DNA of 64,000 nucleotides from Desulfococcus multivorans (GTDB lineage Bacteria > Desulfobacterota > Desulfobacteria > Desulfobacterales > Desulfococcaceae), in assembly GCF_001854245.1 (NCBI RefSeq), contig NZ_CP015381.1:2515001-2579000 (forward strand). The letters run 5' to 3'. The first letter of the stretch is position 1. Each line of letters begins with the position of its first letter. The position numbers were made by a program, and so were the translations under genes. Positions 55,110 to 64,000 of this stretch are shown one piece after another. The notes below the pieces were generated by a model, which made no database searches, was not told the origin of the DNA, and saw only the letters and a list, made by a program, of their open reading frames with translations.

Positions 55110-55143
55110 CGGCACCGCACCTTTCAGGGCACCGCACCTTTCA
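55110..55143. repeat. 17-bp tandem repeat, two copies
   Basis: SGGCACCGCACCTTTCA occurs at 55110-55126 and 55127-55143, differing only at the first base. Intergenic between the transporter and enoyl-CoA hydratase genes. Confidence 0.8.
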
Positions 55144-55213
55144 GGCGTAATGACGGATACGGCAGCCGCGGACTTTCATGAATGAGCAATTGAATGAAGA
55201 CGGAGGCAGACCC

Positions 55214-56002
55214 ATGGCATATGAAAACATTCTGTTTACGGTGGAAGACGGTATCGCAACACTGACCTTCAACCGCCCCAAAGCCCTCAACGCCCTCAAC
55301 GGGGCGCTCCTGGACGAACTGGCTCAGGCCCTGGACGATACGGCGCAAAATGAGGACATCCGCGTACTGATATTGACGGGCGCCGGTGAAAAATCCTTTG
55401 TGGCCGGGGCGGATATTACCGAGCTTGCCACCTTCGGCCCCCTTCAGGCCAAGTTTTTCGCCCAGAAGGGTCAGGCCGTCATCAGCAAACTCCAGGCCCT
55501 GGCCATTCCGGTTATTGCGGCGGTGAACGGTTTTGCTTTAGGCGGCGGCAGCGAGATGGCCCTGGCGTGCGACTTCATCTACGCATCGGAAAGCGCCAAT
55601 TTCGGCCTGCCGGAAATCGGCCTCGGCATCATCCCCGGGTTTGGCGGCACCCAGCGCCTGCCGCGCTTGATCGGCGCCAACCGGGCCAAAGAGATGATCT
55701 TCACGGGAAAAATGATCCCAGCGGCCGAAGCGCTGGAAATCGGTATGGTCAACAAGGTCTTCGCACCGCAAGCCTTGATGGAGGAGACCCTTAAAACCGC
55801 ACGCACCATCGCGGCCAAAGGCAAGGCTTCCCTCAGGGCGGCCAAGCAAAGCATCAACCGGGGTCTCAATGTCGATCTGGCCACCGGCCTTGATATCGAG
55901 GCCGAAGCCTTTGCGCTTTGCATGGCCAGCGAAGACGCAAAGGAAGGCACCACTGCCTTCCTCGAAAAGCGAAAGGCCGTTTTCAAGGGTCGCCTGAAAT
56001 AA
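55214..56002 (+). CDS. Enoyl-CoA hydratase (crotonase family)
   Basis: Hydrates 2-enoyl-CoA to 3-hydroxyacyl-CoA. 262 residues. The oxyanion-hole segments SFVAGADITELA and NGFALGGGSEMALACD are present, with catalytic Glu candidates in GGGSEMA and LPEIGLGIIPGFGGTQ; both are retained. GGAGG lies 8 bp before ATG 55214; an in-frame ATG at 55178 is less likely. It may serve beta-oxidation of the acids activated by the neighbouring PaaK. Confidence 0.93.
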   Translation: MAYENILFTVEDGIATLTFNRPKALNALNGALLDELAQALDDTAQNEDIRVLILTGAGEKSFVAGADITELATFGPLQAKFFAQKGQAVISKLQALAIPVIAAVNGFALGGGSEMALACDFIYASESANFGLPEIGLGIIPGFGGTQRLPRLIGANRAKEMIFTGKMIPAAEALEIGMVNKVFAPQALMEETLKTARTIAAKGKASLRAAKQSINRGLNVDLATGLDIEAEAFALCMASEDAKEGTTAFLEKRKAVFKGRLK

Positions 56003-56151
56003 AAGGTTCTTTTCGCTTGACACGTTTTCCCGGATTCGTTATGGGTGATTTCGAAATTCTTTCCAACATTTAACAATGGGTTAGCGCCTATGCTCCGGTT
56101 TCCCTTTTTTGACGGTCTCGGCTTTTTCAGTGGATTTTTTTACTTTAAAAG

Positions 56152-56281
56152 GTCCGCTCATGGGCTGAGGGCGTAGACAACCTCGACAAAAAGACAAAAG
56201 CGCCATGAGTGGACACAACGTAGGGTGACATTCATGGTATATTGAGAGGGCTGTGGGTGGCACACCGACAGCCCTTTTTTT
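56152..56281 (+). promoter_or_regulatory. Candidate structured leader with terminator upstream of paaK
   Basis: A 12-bp stem (GTCCGCTCATGG at 56152-56163 with CCATGAGTGGAC at 56203-56214, one G-U pair) closes a 39-nt loop containing a smaller GAGG/CCTC helix. It is followed 32 nt later by the terminator hairpin at 56247-56281. Paired with an open paaK 98 nt further on, the layout resembles an attenuator or riboswitch. It matches no riboswitch class I know. Confidence 0.4.
56247..56281 (+). terminator. Rho-independent terminator between enoyl-CoA hydratase and paaK
   Basis: Stem AGGGCTGT / ACAGCCCT around a 13-base loop, followed by seven T. It lies 245 bp past the hydratase stop and 98 bp before the paaK start. 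Confidence 0.85.
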
Positions 56282-56378
56282 GTGCACCCGAATCCGGTCG
56301 CAGCCGCCACGGCCGATCCCTTTTCAAACCAACGATCCCACAGTGCGTGAAATCCGGTGGGAACAAGGAGGACAGAAC

Positions 56379-57680
56379 ATGATATACGACATCGAATACG
56401 AAACCATGCCGAGGGAGGCCCTGGAGGCCATCCAGCTGAGGCGACTCCGCTCGACCCTGGAACGGGCCTACGCCACCGTCCCCTTCTACCGCAAAAAATT
56501 CGCCGAAGCCGGCATCACACCCGGTGACGTCAAATCCCTGAAGGATCTTTGCCGTCTGCCCTTCACCACCAAACAGGACCTGAGGGACAATTATCCTTTC
56601 GGCATGTTCGCCGTTCCCATGGATATGGTGGTCCGGATACATGCATCGTCCGGGACCACCGGCCAACCCACGGTGGTCGGCTATACGGCCCGCGACGTCA
56701 ATACCTGGGCCACCCTGATAGCCCGTGCCCTGGCCGCCGGCGGCGCCACCCGGGGAGACATCATCCACAATGCCTTCGGGTACGGTCTTTTCACCGGCGG
56801 ACTCGGGGTCCACTACGGCGCCGAAAAACTGGGAGCATCGGTCATTCCGGTATCGGGGGGCAACACCAAGCGCCAGATCACCATCATGAAGGATTTCGGC
56901 CCCACTATCCTCACCGGCACCCCATCCTACGTCCTTCATCTGGCCGAGGTCGCCTCTGAACTCGGCGTGGATTTCAAGGACCTGAAATTCAAATACGGCA
57001 TCTTTGGCGCCGAACCCTGGTCCGAACACATGCGGGAAGAGATCGAAAGAAAACTCCACCTGAAAGCCGTGGATATCTATGGGCTGAGCGAGGTCATCGG
57101 CCCCGGGGTCTCCATCGAATGCCACGAAGCCCAGCGCGGTATGCACATCGCGGAGGACCATTTCATCGCCGAAATCATCGATCCGGACACCGGCGAGCCC
57201 CTTCCCTACGGCGAGACGGGTGAATTGATCTTCACCTCCATCACCAAGGAGGCTTTCCCGGTCCTGCGCTACCGGACCCGGGACATCACCTCCATCAATC
57301 CCGAGCCCTGCATCTGCGGTCGGACACTCGTCCGGATGAACAGGGTCAGCGGACGGACGGACGACATGCTCATCATCCGGGGCGTCAACGTGTTTCCCTC
57401 CCAGATCGAGAGCGTCCTCATGGAGACCAAGGGCGTGGAACCCCATTACCAGCTTCAGGTGGACCGCGTCGACAACCTGGACAAACTGACGGTGATGGTC
57501 GAGGTGGGAGAGAATCTCTTCTCCGACACGGTCAGCCCCCTTCAGGAGATCGAGAAAAAAATCACGAAAGACATCAAGGAGATCATCGGGGTCTCCGCTC
57601 ACGTCAAACTGGTGGAGCCCAAGACCATCCAGCGCAGCGAGGGCAAGGCCGTTCGGGTGATCGACAACCGGAAGTTGTAA
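56379..57680 (+). CDS. paaK: Phenylacetate-CoA ligase (PaaK family)
   Basis: Adenylates an aryl acid such as phenylacetate and transfers it to CoA. 433 residues, normal length. The AMP-binding loop [15 protein letters not shown] is near residues 91-105. [40 protein letters not shown] and the hinge region [20 protein letters not shown] follow, and the catalytic Lys lies in [17 protein letters not shown] precedes ATG 56379. It begins a run of ACT and liv genes, as in many aryl-acid or indolepyruvate-type loci of anaerobes. Confidence 0.94.
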   Translation: MIYDIEYETMPREALEAIQLRRLRSTLERAYATVPFYRKKFAEAGITPGDVKSLKDLCRLPFTTKQDLRDNYPFGMFAVPMDMVVRIHASSGTTGQPTVVGYTARDVNTWATLIARALAAGGATRGDIIHNAFGYGLFTGGLGVHYGAEKLGASVIPVSGGNTKRQITIMKDFGPTILTGTPSYVLHLAEVASELGVDFKDLKFKYGIFGAEPWSEHMREEIERKLHLKAVDIYGLSEVIGPGVSIECHEAQRGMHIAEDHFIAEIIDPDTGEPLPYGETGELIFTSITKEAFPVLRYRTRDITSINPEPCICGRTLVRMNRVSGRTDDMLIIRGVNVFPSQIESVLMETKGVEPHYQLQVDRVDNLDKLTVMVEVGENLFSDTVSPLQEIEKKITKDIKEIIGVSAHVKLVEPKTIQRSEGKAVRVIDNRKL

Positions 57681-57774
57681 CGGCGGGAATTTTCCGATAT
57701 ATATTCCCCGTAGCCGCCGTTCGCCGTCGACGATATCGGAAGGAAAAACCCTATCAGTCAGAGGAGACAACATT

Positions 57775-58206
57775 ATGCGCGCAGAACAGATTTCCATTTT
57801 CCTGGAGAATAAATCCGGACGCCTCGCCGAGGTCACCCGGATCCTGTCCGAAAACAAGATCAACATCCGGGCGCTGTCGGTGGCCGACACATCGGATTTC
57901 GGGGTCCTGCGACTCATCGTGGACGACAATGAAAAAGCCTGCAGCGTCCTGAAGGAAAACGGCTTCACCGTGGGGAAAACCAACGTGGTGGCCGTCGAGG
58001 TGCCGGATCAGCCCGGCGGGCTCTACCATATTCTCACCATCCTTCAAAACGGAAACGTCAACGTTGAATACATGTACGCCTTTGTTCAGCAGAGCGGCAG
58101 CAACGCCGTCATGATCTTCAGGTTCGATCATACGGAGGAGGCCCTGAAACTGCTCAAGGATAACGGCGTGACGGTGATCGAGGGACGCAAGCTCTATACC
58201 CTTTGA
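57775..58206 (+). CDS. Tandem ACT-domain protein
   Basis: 143 residues consisting of two ACT domains. The first is [20 protein letters not shown] and the second [23 protein letters not shown] pairs bind amino acids and regulate or sense. The gene commonly accompanies PaaK in anaerobes, which suggests sensing of an aromatic or branched-chain amino acid (inference). Lies 94 bp after paaK. Confidence 0.92.
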   Translation: MRAEQISIFLENKSGRLAEVTRILSENKINIRALSVADTSDFGVLRLIVDDNEKACSVLKENGFTVGKTNVVAVEVPDQPGGLYHILTILQNGNVNVEYMYAFVQQSGSNAVMIFRFDHTEEALKLLKDNGVTVIEGRKLYTL

Positions 58207-58280
58207 CCCTGGTGCGCCGGAATCGACCGGCATGTAGGGATCTCACCCCACACCCCATAACCCCAAATGGAGGAAAGCGG

Positions 58281-59441
58281 ATGCAAACACTGACGGGAGT
58301 CAGACGAAACGGTTGGCGGTTGCTCTTGACATGGGCCGTCGTTACGATTTTTGCGGGCGGTGCGCTTGCCGAGGAGACTTACAAGATCGGCGGAATATTC
58401 TCCGTCACCGGCCGGGCGTCCTTCCTGGGCGATCCGGAGAAGAAAAGCATGGAAATGGTGATCGAAAAAATCAACGCGGCCGGCGGCATCGACGGACGCA
58501 AGCTCGAGGCCGTCATCTATGATACCGAGGGGGACCCCACGAAAGCGGTCATGAGCGTCAGCAAGCTGCTCAACAAGGACAAGGTCCTGGCCATCATCGG
58601 GCCAAGCACCACGCCCACTACCCTTGCGGTCATGCCCTTTGCCGAAAAAGCCCGAACCCCCCTCATCAGCTGCGCCGCCGGGAACAAGATCACCATGCCC
58701 ATCAATCCGTGGGTGTTCAAGACCGCCCAAAGCGACATCCACGCCGTTCAGGCCATCTATGAGCACATGAAGACCCGGGGCATTCGGAAGATCGGCATCC
58801 TCACCGTCGCCGACGCGTTTGGCGAGTCCGGACGGGAACAACTGGAAGCCCAGGCCGGGGACTTCGGGCTCACCATTGTCCAGGCCGATAAATTCGGGGG
58901 CAACGATACCGACATGACCGCTCAACTCACCAAGATCAAGAGCGCCAAACCCGACGCCGTCATCTGCTGGGGCACAAATCCGGGACCCGCCGTTGTCAAC
59001 AAAAACGCCCGGCAACTGGCGCTGAACATCCCCGTTTATCAAAGTCACGGGGTGGCGTCGCCCAAATTCATCGAGCTGGCCGGGGAGAGCGCGGAAGGCA
59101 CCCTGTTGCCCACCGGAAAGATCCTGATCCATGACCTCCTGCCGGAAACCGATCCTCAGAAGGCGGTCCTGGCCGAATATGCCGGAACCTACACCGAGAC
59201 CTTCAAACAACCCGTATCCGGATTCGGCGGTTACGCCTATGACGCCGTCAATATCCTTGCCCAGGCCCTCAAGGGCACCGACGGCGACCCGGAAAAACTG
59301 CGGGACAACATCGAATCCTTGACAGATCACGTCGGCGTTTCCGGCGTTTTCAATTTCGGGCCGAAAGAGCACAACGGCCTCTCCGCCAATGCCTTCGTGA
59401 TGGTCCGAATCCAGAACGGCACCTGGGAGCTCGTGCAGTAA
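58281..59441 (+). CDS. livK: ABC transporter substrate-binding protein (LivK-like)
   Basis: 386 residues. N-terminal signal peptide RRNGWRLLLTWAVVTIFAGG ending near ALAEE. The mature part begins TYKIGGIFSVTGRASFLGDP, with AAGGIDGRKLEAVIYDTEGD, the periplasmic type I binding-protein pattern of the HAAT family. Binds branched-chain or aromatic amino acids or acids in the periplasm. GGAGGAAAG precedes ATG 58281. Confidence 0.93.
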   Translation: MQTLTGVRRNGWRLLLTWAVVTIFAGGALAEETYKIGGIFSVTGRASFLGDPEKKSMEMVIEKINAAGGIDGRKLEAVIYDTEGDPTKAVMSVSKLLNKDKVLAIIGPSTTPTTLAVMPFAEKARTPLISCAAGNKITMPINPWVFKTAQSDIHAVQAIYEHMKTRGIRKIGILTVADAFGESGREQLEAQAGDFGLTIVQADKFGGNDTDMTAQLTKIKSAKPDAVICWGTNPGPAVVNKNARQLALNIPVYQSHGVASPKFIELAGESAEGTLLPTGKILIHDLLPETDPQKAVLAEYAGTYTETFKQPVSGFGGYAYDAVNILAQALKGTDGDPEKLRDNIESLTDHVGVSGVFNFGPKEHNGLSANAFVMVRIQNGTWELVQ

Positions 59442-60317
59442 GTGGAGGAGTTCGCCCAATATGTGTTTTCCGGTCTGACCAACGGCGCCATCTATGCAGT
59501 GATCGCCATCGGCTTCTCGATGCTCTTCAGCGCAACGGAGCTGATCAACTTCGCCCACGGTGAATTCGTCATGCTGGGTGCCCTGGGGCTTGTGACGCTG
59601 TGGGGGGAGCTGCACCTCCCCCTTCTCCTCGCTGTCGTCATGACCGTCGGCGGAGTCGCAATGGCGGGGCTTCTTTTCGAACGCATCGCCATCCGGACCG
59701 TTTCAAAACCCCACCCCATCGTACTGGTCATCATTACGGTGGGCGCATCCATTTTTCTTCGGGGGGCGGCCATGATCATCTGGGGGAAGGATGCTCGCAG
59801 CGTTCCGCCCTTCTCCGATCATCCGCCCCTGGACCTGGCGGGAGCGAAACTCTTGCCCCAGAGCATCTGGATCCTCGTCATCGCCGTACTCCTTGCCGTA
59901 GGCCTCTTTTATTTCTACCGGAAGACCCTCACGGGAAAGGCGATGCAGGCGACAGCCATCAACAAGCGCGGGGCTTGGCTTTCAGGCATCCCCTCCGAAA
60001 AAATGGTGCTCCTGGCGTTCGTCATGAGCACGGGACTCGGCGCGACCGCGGGGGTCATCATCGCCCCCATCACCATGTGCGGCTACGACATGGGAACCCT
60101 GCTCGGCCTGAAAGGTTTCTGCGCAGCCATGCTGGGCGGCATCGGCAGCCTCTGGGGATCGCTTGCAGGCGGATTCCTGCTGGGCCTCCTGGAGGCGCTG
60201 GGGGTGGGCTACATCTCCTCCGCGGCCAAAGACGCCGTCGCGTTCGTCCTGCTGCTCCTCATCCTTTACATCAAACCCGGCGGGCTCTTCGGCGCCGCCG
60301 ACGCCTCGCGTTTCTGA
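59442..60317 (+). CDS. livH: ABC transporter permease (LivH-like)
   Basis: 291 residues, about eight hydrophobic segments. GLTNGAIYAVIAIGFSMLFS and LINFAHGEFVMLGALG are LivH signatures, and the EAA-like loop is around GLKGFCAAMLGGIGSLWGSL. Starts at GTG directly after the livK stop, with no gap. Confidence 0.93.
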   Translation: MEEFAQYVFSGLTNGAIYAVIAIGFSMLFSATELINFAHGEFVMLGALGLVTLWGELHLPLLLAVVMTVGGVAMAGLLFERIAIRTVSKPHPIVLVIITVGASIFLRGAAMIIWGKDARSVPPFSDHPPLDLAGAKLLPQSIWILVIAVLLAVGLFYFYRKTLTGKAMQATAINKRGAWLSGIPSEKMVLLAFVMSTGLGATAGVIIAPITMCGYDMGTLLGLKGFCAAMLGGIGSLWGSLAGGFLLGLLEALGVGYISSAAKDAVAFVLLLLILYIKPGGLFGAADASRF

Positions 60318-60323
60318 CCGGCG

Positions 60324-61301
60324 ATGGCTCCTCCAACGGAAATCATGACCGTATCCCTTCGAAAGGGCGCTACCCCTGCCCTGGCCCTCCTTATGATCAC
60401 CGGCGTCGGCCTCGTGACCACCAATCCCTACCACCTTCAGGTGATGACCTTCATCGGGATCAACACATTGCTGGCTCTCGGCCTCAACCTGCTCATGGGG
60501 TACGCCGGCCAGATCTCCCTGGGCCATGCCGCTTTCTACGGCATCGGCGCCTACACCACGGCGATCCTCACGACGACCTGCGGGCTGTCACCCTGGTTAT
60601 CGCTTCCCCTGGCGGTGTCGGCCGCGGTATTGGTCGCCTTTCTGGTGGGCATGCCGACACTCAAGCTCTCGGGGTATTACCTCGGCATGGGAACCCTGGG
60701 GTTCGGCATGATCGCCTTCATTGTCTTCCGGGAATGGGACACGGTCACCGGGGGGGCCTCAGGGCTCGTCGGGATACCGCCCCTCTCCATCGGCTCCCTC
60801 AATTTTTCTTCGGGGAAAAATTATTTCTATCTGGTCTGGGGCATTCTCCTCATAACCGTCCTGGTCTCTCGACGCATCATCGATTCCCGCACGGGTCGAG
60901 CCCTCCGTGCCATCCACGACAGCGAAAAAGCAGCACGCGCCGTAGGCGTCGACACCATGCACCTCAAACTGAAGATTTTCGTATTCAGTGCGGGGATCGC
61001 CGCGATGGCCGGTTTCCTCTATGCCCACTACGTCAATTTCATCAGCCCGGGAAGCTTTGATTTCCTCATGTCGGTCCGGATGGTGACCATGGTGGTCATC
61101 GGCGGTATGGCCAGCATCTGGGGCGCACTTCTGGGGGCGTCCCTTTTGACCCTGCTTCCCGAATGGCTCCATGCCTTTTCAGACTTCGAGATGGTGGTCT
61201 ACGGGCTCATCATGATGGGGGTCATGATCGTCATGCCCCAGGGCCTGACACGCGGTTTTCTGGACATCTACGAACGCGCCCGAGGTAGATATGGCCGATA
61301 A
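60324..61301 (+). CDS. livM: ABC transporter permease (LivM-like)
   Basis: 325 residues, multiple membrane segments. ALGLNLLMGYAGQISLGHAA and KLSGYYLGMGTLGFGMIAFI are LivM hallmarks; GGMASIWGALLGASLLTLLP is the coupling loop. An internal ATG at 60345 is an alternative start. Its 3' end overlaps livG by 11 bp. Confidence 0.93.
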   Translation: MAPPTEIMTVSLRKGATPALALLMITGVGLVTTNPYHLQVMTFIGINTLLALGLNLLMGYAGQISLGHAAFYGIGAYTTAILTTTCGLSPWLSLPLAVSAAVLVAFLVGMPTLKLSGYYLGMGTLGFGMIAFIVFREWDTVTGGASGLVGIPPLSIGSLNFSSGKNYFYLVWGILLITVLVSRRIIDSRTGRALRAIHDSEKAARAVGVDTMHLKLKIFVFSAGIAAMAGFLYAHYVNFISPGSFDFLMSVRMVTMVVIGGMASIWGALLGASLLTLLPEWLHAFSDFEMVVYGLIMMGVMIVMPQGLTRGFLDIYERARGRYGR

Positions 61302-62061
61302 ACCGAAGCTCCTGACGCTTCAGGAAATATCCAAGGCCTTCGGCGGGGTGCAGGCCCTGTCAGGCATATCCTTTGCCGTTGATGAAGGCGTCATCATGGG
61401 ACTCATCGGTCCCAACGGCGCAGGGAAGACAACGCTCTTCAACGTGATCACCGGTGCCTACACGGCGGATTCGGGAAATATATTTCTCGAGGGCGTCTCC
61501 ATCCGCGGAAAGCGAATCCAGGACATCGTCCGCCTGGGCATCTCCCGTACCTTTCAAAATGTAGAGCTCTTCGAAAGGATGTCGGTCATCGAAAACATCA
61601 TGGTCGGCGGTCACGTCAGAACCCGAACCGGTTTATGGGGCGCCGTCACCCGACTTCCGGCGGTTCGAAAAGAGGAGACGGCCTTGAAAGCGCGCGCCCG
61701 GAAACTTCTCGATTTCGTCGGCCTCACCGTGGCGCCCGATCAACGGAGCGGCGATCTTCCCTTCGGCTGGCAGCGACTGCTGGAAATCGCCCGGGCCCTT
61801 GCGTCGGACCCCAAGGTGCTCCTTTTGGATGAGCCCGCCGCCGGCCTGAACGCAGTGGAAACCGAACGGTTGGGAATACTGATTCGAAAAATACGGGATC
61901 TCGGTGTAACGGTCATGCTGGTGGAGCATGACATGAGCCTCACCATGAACGTCTGCGACCGAATCCTTGTCCTCGATCAAGGCCGGATGCTGGCCGAAGG
62001 GGCTCCCCGGGAAATCCAATCCAATGCGGCCGTCATGTCCGCCTATCTCGGAACCGGCTGA
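61291..62061 (+). CDS. livG: ABC transporter ATP-binding protein (LivG-like)
   Basis: 256 residues. Walker A GLIGPNGAGKTTLFN near residues 34-48, Q-loop ISRTFQNVELFERM, signature region reduced to LPFGWQRLLEIARALASD in place of LSGGQ, and Walker B VLLLDEPAAGLN. The signature variant is usual for LivG. Overlaps livM. Confidence 0.93.
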   Translation: MADKPKLLTLQEISKAFGGVQALSGISFAVDEGVIMGLIGPNGAGKTTLFNVITGAYTADSGNIFLEGVSIRGKRIQDIVRLGISRTFQNVELFERMSVIENIMVGGHVRTRTGLWGAVTRLPAVRKEETALKARARKLLDFVGLTVAPDQRSGDLPFGWQRLLEIARALASDPKVLLLDEPAAGLNAVETERLGILIRKIRDLGVTVMLVEHDMSLTMNVCDRILVLDQGRMLAEGAPREIQSNAAVMSAYLGTG

Positions 62062-62065
62062 AACC

Positions 62066-62809
62066 ATGCTGCAAATCAAGAATCTCCGATGCTACTACGG
62101 CAGAATCATGGCCATCAAAGGCGTCAGCATTTCCGTGCGCCGGGGAGAGCTCATCACCCTCATCGGCGCCAACGGCTCCGGCAAGAGCACTCTGCTGATG
62201 TCGATCTGCGGACTGCTTTCCGCCTGGAAGGGGGAGATCGCCTTCGAGGATGCCTCCCTCAAGGGGATGGACCCGCCTGCCATCGTCCGGAAAGGCATCA
62301 GCCTCGTGCCCGAGGGTCGACAGGTCTTCGCACCCTTGAGTGTCCTGGATAACCTGAAATTGGGCGCCTACACCCGATACCGCCGTAAAGAACACACAGA
62401 AATCAATCGGGATATCGGCCGAATCACTGATCTGTTTCCGATTCTGGGACACCGTGCCGCGCAGCCCGCCGGGACACTCTCGGGGGGAGAACAGCAGATG
62501 CTGGCCATCGGACGGGCTCTAATGGCCAGGCCGCGCCTCCTGGCGCTTGACGAACCGTCCATGGGCCTGGCCCCCATAATGGTGGAAAAGATCCTCGACA
62601 CCCTGGTCCGGCTCAAGGAAGAGGGGCTGACCATCCTCCTGATCGAGCAGAATGCCCAGGCCGCACTGAAAATCGCCGATCGCGGGTATGTTCTGGAAAC
62701 GGGGAAGATCGTTTTAGAGGGCACCGGCGGGGATCTCCTTTCGGACGTGGAGGTCAAGCGGGCATACCTGGGTAAAGACTACGAAGAATTCTTTGAAGAG
62801 AGGGGATGA
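62066..62809 (+). CDS. livF: ABC transporter ATP-binding protein (LivF-like)
   Basis: 247 residues. Walker A LIGANGSGKSTLLM, Q-loop GISLVPEGRQVFAPLSV, signature GTLSGGEQQMLAIGRALM and Walker B LALDEPSMGLAPIMV. SLVPEGRxxF is a LivF marker. The ATG at 62066 lies 4 bp after the livG stop. Confidence 0.94.
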   Translation: MLQIKNLRCYYGRIMAIKGVSISVRRGELITLIGANGSGKSTLLMSICGLLSAWKGEIAFEDASLKGMDPPAIVRKGISLVPEGRQVFAPLSVLDNLKLGAYTRYRRKEHTEINRDIGRITDLFPILGHRAAQPAGTLSGGEQQMLAIGRALMARPRLLALDEPSMGLAPIMVEKILDTLVRLKEEGLTILLIEQNAQAALKIADRGYVLETGKIVLEGTGGDLLSDVEVKRAYLGKDYEEFFEERG

Positions 62810-62810
62810 C

Positions 62811-64000
62811 ATGCTGAATCTTGCCCCCAACGAGCGGGAACAGCTCCAACTGGAGCGGCTTCAGGCCACCCTGAACCGGGCCTACCGGAACGTGCCGTTC
62901 CACCAGAACCGCCAGAACCTCGTGGCGGGACGAAACGGGAAGGATCCGTCCGCCATCGAACGGGTCGAGGATATCGCCGCGCTGCCTTTCATGGAACGAA
63001 AACACCTGGGCGAACATTACCCCTACGGCCTTTTTGCCGTTCCGCTCAAAGACATCGTACGCATCCATACGGCCCCCGGAACCACCCGGCACCCCACGGT
63101 TACGGGCTACACCCGCCAGGATCTCCGCATGTGGCGGGAAATGGTCGGTCGTGCTTTCACGGCTGCGGGGATCACCTCCGAAGACATCCTTCAGATCGAC
63201 CTGGATCCCGGCCTGGCCAATTGGGGTCGGGATTACAAGGACGGCGCCGAATCCATGGACGTCGCCGTCATCCCCAATACCCCCCTCTCCCCCAGCAAAC
63301 AGCTCATGGTGCTGAGAGATTACAAGACATCGGCCCTCGTCACGACCCCGTCCCGTGCGATTCAGCTGACCGATCTGATGTTCAAGGCCGAACTCAACCC
63401 CACGGCCCTCAACCTCAAGCGGCTGATCCTGGTGGGAGAACCCCTCATGCCGGAGGTGCGTCGACGCCTTGAATCCCGGCTCCACGTGGAGACATGGCAT
63501 CAATTCGGGCTCAGCGAAGTCCCGGGGCCGGCCATCGCCTTTGAATGCCGGGATCACCACGGACTTCACATCAATGAAGACCATTTTCTCCCGGAAATCG
63601 TGGACCCTGTATCCGGCGACGTGCTGCCGCGGGGAGAGACGGGCGAGCTGGTGCTCACCACCCTGACCACCCGGGCCTTTCCCCTCATCCGTTTCCGTAC
63701 CGGCGAAAAGGCCAGGTTGATGGCGGATACGTGCCCCTGCGGAACAACCTTCCTCAAGTTGGAATGGTTTGAGGATCGGACGGACGATATCCTCAACATC
63801 AACGGGGTCAAGGTTCACCCGAGCCAGATTACCCGGCATATTGAAGACGCCCTGTCCTTCGTTCCGAAATACCGCGCCGCCGTCAGGGAAGCAGAAGGCG
63901 AAAAAAAACTTCTCGAAGCGGCCATTGCCATGGACGACCGCTTGTTTTCCGATGAAATCAAGATCCTCGAAAAACGGATTCACCAATTGGAAAGCAGTCT
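62811..64000 (+). CDS. Second, divergent PaaK-family protein (cut by right edge)
   Basis: At least 396 codons from ATG 62811, 1 bp after livF. Alignable with PaaK throughout: NRAYRNVPFHQNRQNLVAGR, ILVGEPLMPEVRRRLESRLH, WHQFGLSEVPGPAIAFECRD and LEWFEDRTDDILNINGVKVH. The AMP-binding loop reads TAPGTTRHPTVTGYT instead of [14 protein letters not shown], so key Ser and Gly positions are changed. The middle is shortened. It may be a subunit, a pseudoenzyme, or a ligase with other chemistry. The catalytic-Lys region lies off the window. Confidence 0.88.
   Translation, partial: MLNLAPNEREQLQLERLQATLNRAYRNVPFHQNRQNLVAGRNGKDPSAIERVEDIAALPFMERKHLGEHYPYGLFAVPLKDIVRIHTAPGTTRHPTVTGYTRQDLRMWREMVGRAFTAAGITSEDILQIDLDPGLANWGRDYKDGAESMDVAVIPNTPLSPSKQLMVLRDYKTSALVTTPSRAIQLTDLMFKAELNPTALNLKRLILVGEPLMPEVRRRLESRLHVETWHQFGLSEVPGPAIAFECRDHHGLHINEDHFLPEIVDPVSGDVLPRGETGELVLTTLTTRAFPLIRFRTGEKARLMADTCPCGTTFLKLEWFEDRTDDILNINGVKVHPSQITRHIEDALSFVPKYRAAVREAEGEKKLLEAAIAMDDRLFSDEIKILEKRIHQLESS

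Overview
The window looks like a chromosome segment of a GC-rich, anaerobic, probably sulfate-reducing or syntrophic Desulfobacterota (former Deltaproteobacteria). This is inferred from gene content, not from a marker-gene search. The pointers are a two-gene SufC/SufB-like Fe-S system, PaaK-type aryl-CoA ligases beside a Liv transporter, multihaem cytochrome and PEP-CTERM fragments, and an integrase of a type I associate with that phylum.

Layout. 1-8.7 kb is housekeeping: cysS (cut by the left edge), lgt, an orphan DNA methyltransferase, a sufC/sufB-like pair, two small genes, tRNA-Pro, purA, tadA and tRNA-Arg(ACG). At 8644-8691 the 3' end of tRNA-Arg forms one copy of a perfect 48-bp direct repeat. 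The other copy is at 30152-30199, so 8.7-30.2 kb is an integrated genomic island. Its left part resembles a phage-satellite replication module: a winged-helix gene, a CHC2/TOPRIM primase, an iteron-like origin and a broken DUF3987 primase/helicase. The rest holds a Sel1-repeat protein, an AT-rich cyclase-like gene, a coiled-coil HPD protein, an IS1634-type IS, an IS1111-type IS, two IS1380-type copies and a truncated tyrosine integrase. A well-bounded 4.46-kb transposon with a DDE transposase, an AAA+ ATPase and three accessory genes lies at 25562-30024.

30.2-37.2 kb, right of the island, is a degenerate zone. It holds two convergent transposase genes of different families, fragments of a PEP-CTERM protein, a group II intron maturase, an ADP-ribosylglycohydrolase and a multihaem cytochrome, and a 118-bp tandem duplication. 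Three small intact genes lie among them.

37.2-43.8 kb is the most unusual chromosomal unit, a five-gene minus-strand operon aspS::gatC - gatA-like - gatB - guaA (ATPase half only) - hisF. Every enzyme here normally uses ammonia from a glutaminase, yet no intact glutaminase active site is visible: the GatA homologue lacks its Ser-cisSer-Lys triad, GuaA lacks its class I glutaminase domain and HisF has no HisH beside it.

43.8-51 kb carries rnhA and a parE-parC-CoA-transferase operon. 51-64 kb is plus-strand metabolism: tesB, comF, a Nudix hydrolase, a methyltransferase, an EamA exporter, enoyl-CoA hydratase, paaK, an ACT protein, livKHMGF and a second, divergent paaK cut by the right edge. This last group suggests import and CoA activation of an aryl or branched-chain acid.
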